A program made the position numbers and the translations under genes. A stretch of 7,310 bases of DNA, from the NCBI GenBank assembly GCA_955651735.1, contig CATPAM010000318.1, forward strand, positions 1 through 7,310. Direction: 5' to 3'. This document shows positions 6,835 to 7,310 of this stretch, piece by piece (the stretch's first letter is position 1; each line of letters begins with the position of its first letter). This stretch comes from Candidatus Acidiferrales bacterium. Lineage in GTDB: Bacteria > Acidobacteriota > Terriglobia > Acidiferrales > UBA7541. Under the pieces are notes generated by a model. The model ran no database searches and was not told the origin of the DNA. It was given only the letters and a program-made list of their open reading frames with translations.

Positions 6835-6857
6835 TGGGGAGACCCATCTTATCCCCA
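6835..6857. promoter_or_regulatory. Dyad TGGGGA-N11-TCCCCA upstream of xfp
   Basis: TGGGGA at 6835-6840 and TCCCCA at 6852-6857 are exact inverted copies around 11 bases. On the minus strand the spacer contains TAAGAT, a weak -10-like hexamer. The dyad is about 65-87 bases upstream of the xfp start codon. It could be an operator or a leader hairpin. Six-base arms at this distance can also occur by chance. Confidence 0.25.
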
Positions 6858-6882
6858 CAAGTTTGAACAGGCCATTACAACG

Positions 6883-6896
6883 ATGACAGATGTCAT
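6883..6896. promoter_or_regulatory. Perfect dyad ATGACA-N2-TGTCAT, candidate operator for xfp-ackA
   Basis: ATGACA at 6883-6888 and TGTCAT at 6891-6896 are exact inverted copies separated by two bases, a compact site typical of dimeric regulators. On the minus strand TGTAAT (6879-6874), which matches five of six bases of the -10 consensus, begins 3 bases after the dyad. The dyad would therefore fill the spacer between -10 and -35, where a repressor would block polymerase. The matching -35 position (GCGGGC) is poor, so the promoter itself is uncertain. The site lies about 113 bases upstream of xfp and could also affect the divergent PilZ gene. I cannot assign it to a named regulator family. 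Confidence 0.4.
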
Positions 6897-7031
6897 GCCC
6901 GCTGGCTGGATGCGGGAATCCAAAACGGACGCGCGGCTTGAGGCCATGAGGTATTTGGTTATTTGAGGCTTTCGGCGTAAACGATCAGCGCCTCCAAATC
7001 ATCGGGCGGGAGAGCGTCCATCGAGAACGGA

Positions 7032-7310
7032 ATGCGGCGAACGAGGCGAGTGGAGCTGAAGTCGAAAGTGAATATCCGATTCCGCGGGCAGGTAATCGAG
7101 GGTGAGACGATCAACGTGAGCATGGAAGGGATGCTAATCCGCACGCCCAGGATGGTGCCGATCGGATCTTCAGTCGAGGTGTGCCTGCAAATGAGCAGGA
7201 CGGACAAGCCGATTGGGGGAGTTGGTTCCGTGGTGCGCGTACACGGGCGGGAAGAAATGGGGATTCATCTGGGACGGCTGACGCTAGAGGAGAGCCAGCG
7301 GCTGCAAGAG
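7032..7310 (+). CDS. PilZ-domain protein, putative c-di-GMP receptor (partial, 3' end off window)
   Basis: The frame is open from ATG 7032 to the window edge, giving 93 residues. An in-frame TAA at 6978 and the absence of any other ATG, GTG or TTG between them fix this start, although the Shine-Dalgarno sequence is weak (GAG 6 bases upstream). The protein begins MRRTRRVELKSKVNI and continues with RFRGQVIEGETINVSMEGM. This gives the RxxxR motif (R2 to R6), then after 21 residues the second motif N28-x-S30-x-x-G33. Together they are the known c-di-GMP-binding signature of PilZ. Beta-strand-like segments follow (LIRTP, SSVEVCLQM, GGVGSVVRV, EEMGIHLG), as in the PilZ barrel, and then a helical start LTLEESQRLQE. 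It may be a stand-alone PilZ protein. The target process is unknown. It is transcribed divergently from xfp. Confidence 0.88.
   Translation, partial: MRRTRRVELKSKVNIRFRGQVIEGETINVSMEGMLIRTPRMVPIGSSVEVCLQMSRTDKPIGGVGSVVRVHGREEMGIHLGRLTLEESQRLQE

Larger units (their letters stand above)
6771..7031. other. Divergent intergenic region between xfp and the PilZ gene
   Basis: The xfp and PilZ start codons face away from each other across 261 bases, so this region should carry both promoters. It contains the xfp ribosome binding site, two dyads (6835-6857 and 6883-6896) and a TGTAAT -10-like hexamer for xfp. Near the PilZ gene no good promoter is visible. The minus strand at 6959-7020 could encode a peptide resembling the C-terminal helix of a c-type cytochrome; that is treated as a finding only. 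Confidence 0.65.

Noticed and set aside
6959..7207. Minus-strand frame of 82 codons opposite the PilZ gene as a complete gene
   Set aside because: The overlapping plus-strand frame carries a full PilZ signature. Only the last 18 or so residues of the minus frame look protein-like, and these are kept as a low-interest finding.

Overview
This window looks like a chromosomal piece of a moderately GC-rich soil- or sediment-type bacterium. Acidobacteriota is my best guess, from gene style alone: a phosphoketolase-acetate kinase pair, an exported Asp-box/PKD protein, a PilZ protein and a two-component receiver protein. No marker gene settles the taxonomy. I see no rRNA, tRNA, CRISPR array, transposase or phage gene.

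Layout. (1) Positions 1-495, minus strand: the N-terminal part of a response regulator with a complete CheY-like receiver domain; the rest lies off the window. (2) 496-982: a gap without a convincing gene. Its right half (about 720-950) is packed with inverted repeats and stays open in several frames on both strands. (3) 983-2698, minus: a secreted 571-residue protein with six tandem repeats of about 52 residues (five with intact Asp-boxes), then a PKD-like domain and a second beta-rich domain. (4) 2699-3119: a gap with the secreted protein's strong ribosome binding site, an AT-rich tract with regularly spaced AGTA/TACT dyads, and a GC-rich inverted repeat just after ackA. (5) 3120-4352 and 4371-6770, both minus: ackA and xfp, an operon transcribed xfp first. 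Their junction carries a 15-bp tandem duplication. (6) 6771-7031: a divergent intergenic region with a perfect 14-bp dyad (ATGACA-N2-TGTCAT) and a second, looser dyad. (7) 7032 to the right edge, plus: the start of a PilZ-domain protein.

How the genes work together. Xfp cleaves xylulose-5-phosphate and/or fructose-6-phosphate with phosphate to give acetyl-phosphate plus glyceraldehyde-3-phosphate or erythrose-4-phosphate. AckA uses the acetyl-phosphate to make ATP and acetate. The pair therefore forms a compact substrate-level phosphorylation module; no pta is present in the window. The receiver protein and the PilZ protein are signalling genes on either side, and nothing in the sequence ties them to the metabolic operon.

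No gene here belongs to an obviously undescribed system. The observations most worth a second look are non-coding: the duplicated stop/start junction between xfp and ackA, the dyads upstream of xfp, the foldable segment after ackA, and the dyad-rich block at 720-950.
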